Of a stretch of 64,000 nucleotides of DNA, positions 62,720 to 64,000 are shown one piece after another (positions within the stretch are counted from its first letter, which is position 1; the number at the start of each line of letters is the position of its first letter). The notes beneath the pieces were generated by a model. It was not told the origin of the DNA and did no database searches. It saw only the letters and a list, made by a program, of their open reading frames with translations. The position numbers and the translations under genes are program-made. Source of the stretch: Marthasterias glacialis (lineage: Eukaryota > Echinodermata > Asteroidea > Forcipulatida > Asteriidae); NCBI GenBank assembly GCA_911728455.2, contig OU452227.1, positions 24,925,414 through 24,989,413 on the forward strand. The letters are read 5' to 3'.

Positions 62720-64000
62720 GTATGTCAAACCCTCCTTAGTGTGTGTTCCCCAAAATTCCACAAAATTGCCCCTTTCATTTCTCACAATTGCATGCTTTCC
62801 ACGTATTTCACAATTCTTCACAAGAGTTGTGCATAAGTACCACAAAGTTCCACTATGAAATAAACGTAAGTCCCATACACTGAAGAGTTCCACAGAATAC
62901 TGCAGGATTGTTTTCCAGAGGCCATGGTTCTACTTGGATTAGACCTCTAGACACACACTTTATCTTGTTATTTTTTCAGAGGCCATGGAAGTACATGTAT
63001 GTGGAACTATGTTAGTCTACTGTGGTACTTAGTGGAAGTGGATTTGTTGTTTCTAACTATTACACACATATTCTTCAAAATTCCACAATCTGCTGTGGAA
63101 TTGGGTGGAAGTGCATTACATTGATTAATACGCATGCTCTTCAAAATGCCACAAAATTACAACTTTGTGGAATTTTGTGGAATAAATAAGTTTTGATCAA
63201 AATGAACTGATTATAGGAGGGAAAAAGGATATTTCATCAAAAGTAACATCACTTTATCTTGTGTTTTCTTAATTGGCATGATATTGTGTCTAAAGTACAA
63301 GGTGCTAATTTTAACAATCTGTTCTGTAAACACTCAGAAATTCCAGGAGGTTCAAGGGGTTTTATCATTTAGATCAAGGTGACTTGGAGGCACACAGCCC
63401 TGGTTCTTTATTCACTATGGTGTAGCGAGTTTGTCAACTTTCTTAAGTGTTATCAGTCAATTAATTAGTCAATCAATCCCCTACTTATTTCCACTCAATC
63501 AATAAATAAGACATTGGTATCAGTAATCAATTTGCAAAAGTTTGTCAAGTGGGGAGTTCTCCAAAAAGCAAGCTTGTCCACAACGGGGAGATCCACTACC
63601 CATATTTGTTATTCTTTATGTTGAAATCTGCAAACATTCTAACATACACATGTAACACCCAGGATTTCCAGGGGCAGTGCTTACGGGGGTACAAAGAGGG
63701 GTATTCCCCTGAGTATTTCTTTTCATTCCTTTGCACGCCCCCAACCCCAACACACACACCCAGACACTGATGAAATGGAGTATTAAATAGATTGACTGTT
63801 GGTTTTATGCAGTCAGTTGACACATTACATCATATTGCCTTCTTTTGTTTTGTAACAAACTTTGCTTGACACAATTCTCTCCACTTATGATATTTAGTTA
63901 AACCAGTCTTTGGGATAACATTGTTCAATTTTGGGTGAACAAGGAAAATGGACTAGTGGGGGATTTAAACCTGCAATCTCCGGGATTACGTGCTGGTGCT
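62720..64000. other. ANKRD42 intron 12 (right end of window)
   Basis: No further exon of the coiled-coil C-terminus was found in the last 1.28 kb. The stretch contains imperfect repeats of 'ttccacaaaattgc' and 'gtggaattttgtgg' (about 62755-63190), which can pair with each other, and otherwise unremarkable AT-rich sequence. Confidence 0.6.

Overview
The window is animal nuclear DNA. It is AT-rich, its genes are split into short exons with GT-AG introns and long introns, and it is crowded with short interspersed repeats. The gene content and the repeats (tRNA-derived SINEs with a body ending in the 'caagacactta' motif, many short inverted-repeat elements, ATCA microsatellites) fit an invertebrate deuterostome, most likely an echinoderm. 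That assignment is inference; no marker here fixes the species. No rRNA, intact tRNA, CRISPR, retrovirus-like or Polinton-like element was recognised.

Layout. (1) 1-4187, minus strand: 5' part of a secreted animal haem peroxidase; its 3' end lies off the left edge. (2) 4188-9432: repeats and one LINE fragment. (3) 9433-15975, minus strand: a complete second haem peroxidase of 10 coding exons and 676 residues, with a TATA box at 16045-16052. The two peroxidases share intron phases and two identical exon lengths (177 and 222 nt), so they are old tandem duplicates. (4) 16053-20541: intergenic, with a tandem segmental duplication holding a 53-bp minisatellite. (5) 20542-38727, plus strand: complete MAP kinase kinase 4 (MKK4/MAP2K4) orthologue, 12 coding exons and 397 residues, with a candidate alternative first exon at 22962. 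(6) 38728-48540: 3' flank with repeats only. (7) 48541-62719 and beyond the right edge, plus strand: an ANKRD42-like ankyrin-repeat gene of which 12 coding exons are visible. Its first intron holds a 3.2-kb cluster of fold-back elements.

The genes do not form a pathway. MKK4 is a kinase of the JNK/p38 stress cascade, the peroxidases are secretory-pathway enzymes, and ANKRD42 is a scaffold-like ankyrin protein.

The most unusual observation is that three splice sites, one in each complete or near-complete gene, lie inside exact-period tandem repeats that copy the splice site itself: a donor in the peroxidase (39 bp, 5 units), an acceptor in MKK4 (48 bp, 3 units) and a donor in ANKRD42 (54 bp, 7 units plus the start of an eighth). 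All three periods are multiples of three. The second is a pair of abutting long-inverted-repeat transposons, 48687-49491 and 49501-50442, separated and flanked by three copies of the same 9-bp target sequence, which points to a Mutator-like 9-bp target duplication. The third is a fold-back element whose loop is a pure 7-bp minisatellite (5330-5605).
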